DNA of 43,421 nucleotides from Flavobacteriales bacterium. GTDB taxonomy: Bacteria > Bacteroidota > Bacteroidia > NS11-12g > UBA955. The stretch lies in assembly GCA_947463125.1 (NCBI GenBank), contig CANHQZ010000015.1, positions 1 to 43,421 of the forward strand, given 5' to 3'. The position numbers were made by a program, and so were the translations under genes. Below the pieces are notes generated by a model, which worked only from the letters and a program-made list of their open reading frames with translations, was not told where the DNA came from and did not search any database. Positions 42,730-43,421 of this stretch are shown here, piece by piece (the first letter of the stretch is position 1; each line of letters begins with the position of its first letter).

Positions 42730-43421
42730 ACTCCATTTGTTTTGCGGAGTTTTCTTTGCGGTCTTCGCACTGCAACTGCAGGCGCGTGACACCATGCCGC
42801 CAATCGGGAAATGGCGTATTCATGCCAGCTACAAGGTCGCCCGCGTTTGCGAATCCTCGGGCTCTTACGTTTATGCAGCTTCCGCCGGCGGACTTTTCAG
42901 AACTGATATCAGGGATGGTGAAATGAAAACGCTGACCAGACTGGATGGGTTCCAGGCATCCGGTGTATCTTTCATGCGTTTTGCACCCGCACTGAAGATT
43001 TTAATAATAGGCTATAACAATGGCATGATTGAGTTGCTGAAAAATGATCAGCGCCTGACCCAGGTAAAAGGATTATTCAGTAAGCTTATTCAGGGTGATA
43101 AACGCATCATACATATCAATGTAGACGGCGATAAAGCCATTATCAGCACCACTTTTGGGATTCTGATTCTCGATCTTTTGAAAGAAGAAATCAGTGACAG
43201 TTACACCGCCATCGGCCCGGGTGGGCAAAGCCTCGGAGTATTTGCCACCGCCGTTTCCGGCGATTCCATTTATGCCGGTACTGCTTCGGGTATCATCCGG
43301 GCAAGATATGCAGCCAGTGTAAATCTGAATGATTATAACAACTGGAAACAGGTTTTTAACGGCGGTGCCTGCACCCATCTGCATGCCTACAACGATAGTC
43401 TTTATTTTGAATCGGATAGCG
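42704..43421 (+). CDS. porZ: PorZ-like T9SS surface protein (3' end beyond window)
   Basis: The frame is open to the window edge. A TTG at 42704, overlapping sprA by 26 bp, gives MKSGIRSIKLHLFCGVFFAV then FALQLQARD, a good signal peptide. The first ATG (42794) would remove it, so TTG is preferred, though not certain. The mature part PPIGKWRIHASYKVARVC, YVYAASAGGLFRTDIRDG, RLDGFQASGVSFMRFAPALK and LIIGYNNGMIELLKNDQ matches the opening propeller blades of PorZ, as does FGILILDLLKEEISDSY. PorZ is a T9SS attachment-complex protein that hands anionic lipopolysaccharide to the sortase PorU. Other two-component-type propeller proteins look similar, but the position after sprA favours PorZ. Confidence 0.72.
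   Translation, partial: MKSGIRSIKLHLFCGVFFAVFALQLQARDTMPPIGKWRIHASYKVARVCESSGSYVYAASAGGLFRTDIRDGEMKTLTRLDGFQASGVSFMRFAPALKILIIGYNNGMIELLKNDQRLTQVKGLFSKLIQGDKRIIHINVDGDKAIISTTFGILILDLLKEEISDSYTAIGPGGQSLGVFATAVSGDSIYAGTASGIIRARYAASVNLNDYNNWKQVFNGGACTHLHAYNDSLYFESDS

Noticed and set aside
1-43421. tRNA, rRNA, CRISPR, riboswitch, transposase
   Set aside because: I looked for characteristic sequences and repeats in the gene-free stretches and saw none; a covariance-model search could still find a small RNA.

Overview
The window is chromosomal DNA of a Bacteroidota bacterium, probably a gliding or surface-active member of the Chitinophagia / Saprospiria / Sphingobacteriia grade. The evidence is the type IX secretion system (T9SS) translocon gene sprA, the gliding ABC transporter gldA-gldF-gldG, a PorZ-like gene, T9SS C-terminal sorting domains, a type III glutamine synthetase, an MIO-type histidine ammonia-lyase, and Bacteroidetes-type promoters (-7 box TAnnTTTG, often only 4-16 nt from the start codon). 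Most of the window has mixed, moderate GC. One short island (about 22.1-23.4 kb) is clearly AT-rich. I see no rRNA, tRNA, CRISPR array, transposase or prophage.

Layout. 1-9.4 kb is read leftward: a TonB-dependent receptor that runs off the left edge, gpsA, bcp, a MORN-repeat protein, a six-repeat YKSEA protein, a small membrane protein, a DPP-IV-type S9 peptidase, and kup, whose stop codon overlaps the peptidase start. Then read rightward come a type III glutamine synthetase (glnN) with two dyads upstream and a strong terminator downstream, and a tightly coupled four-gene unit (11.86-22.07 kb). That unit encodes a 1512-aa exported beta-rich protein, a fibronectin-III protein, a T9SS-sorted protein and an outer-membrane barrel. 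The AT-rich island follows, with a 71-aa protein, a MITE-like repeat, a DoxX protein bracketed by inverted repeats, and a 31-aa membrane microprotein with its own terminator. Next are trxB and a sialidase-like Asp-box protein (forward), then hutH and hisS (reverse, overlapping start/stop), then a forward run: two tandem paralogous lipoproteins, a TlpA-like thioredoxin, ferritin, gldA-gldF-gldG-ruvA, sprA, and the start of a porZ-like gene that runs off the right edge.

How it fits together. The right-hand cluster makes the outer-membrane gate (SprA) and a surface factor (PorZ) of the T9SS. The window also holds at least two apparent T9SS cargo proteins: the third gene of the four-gene unit and the sialidase-like protein. 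The best candidate for an undescribed system is the four-gene unit. Its genes overlap or nearly touch (GTGA, ATGA and a 7-nt gap), all four products carry signal peptides, one carries a T9SS sorting domain and one is a predicted barrel. This suggests a dedicated cell-surface assembly whose function I cannot name from sequence alone.
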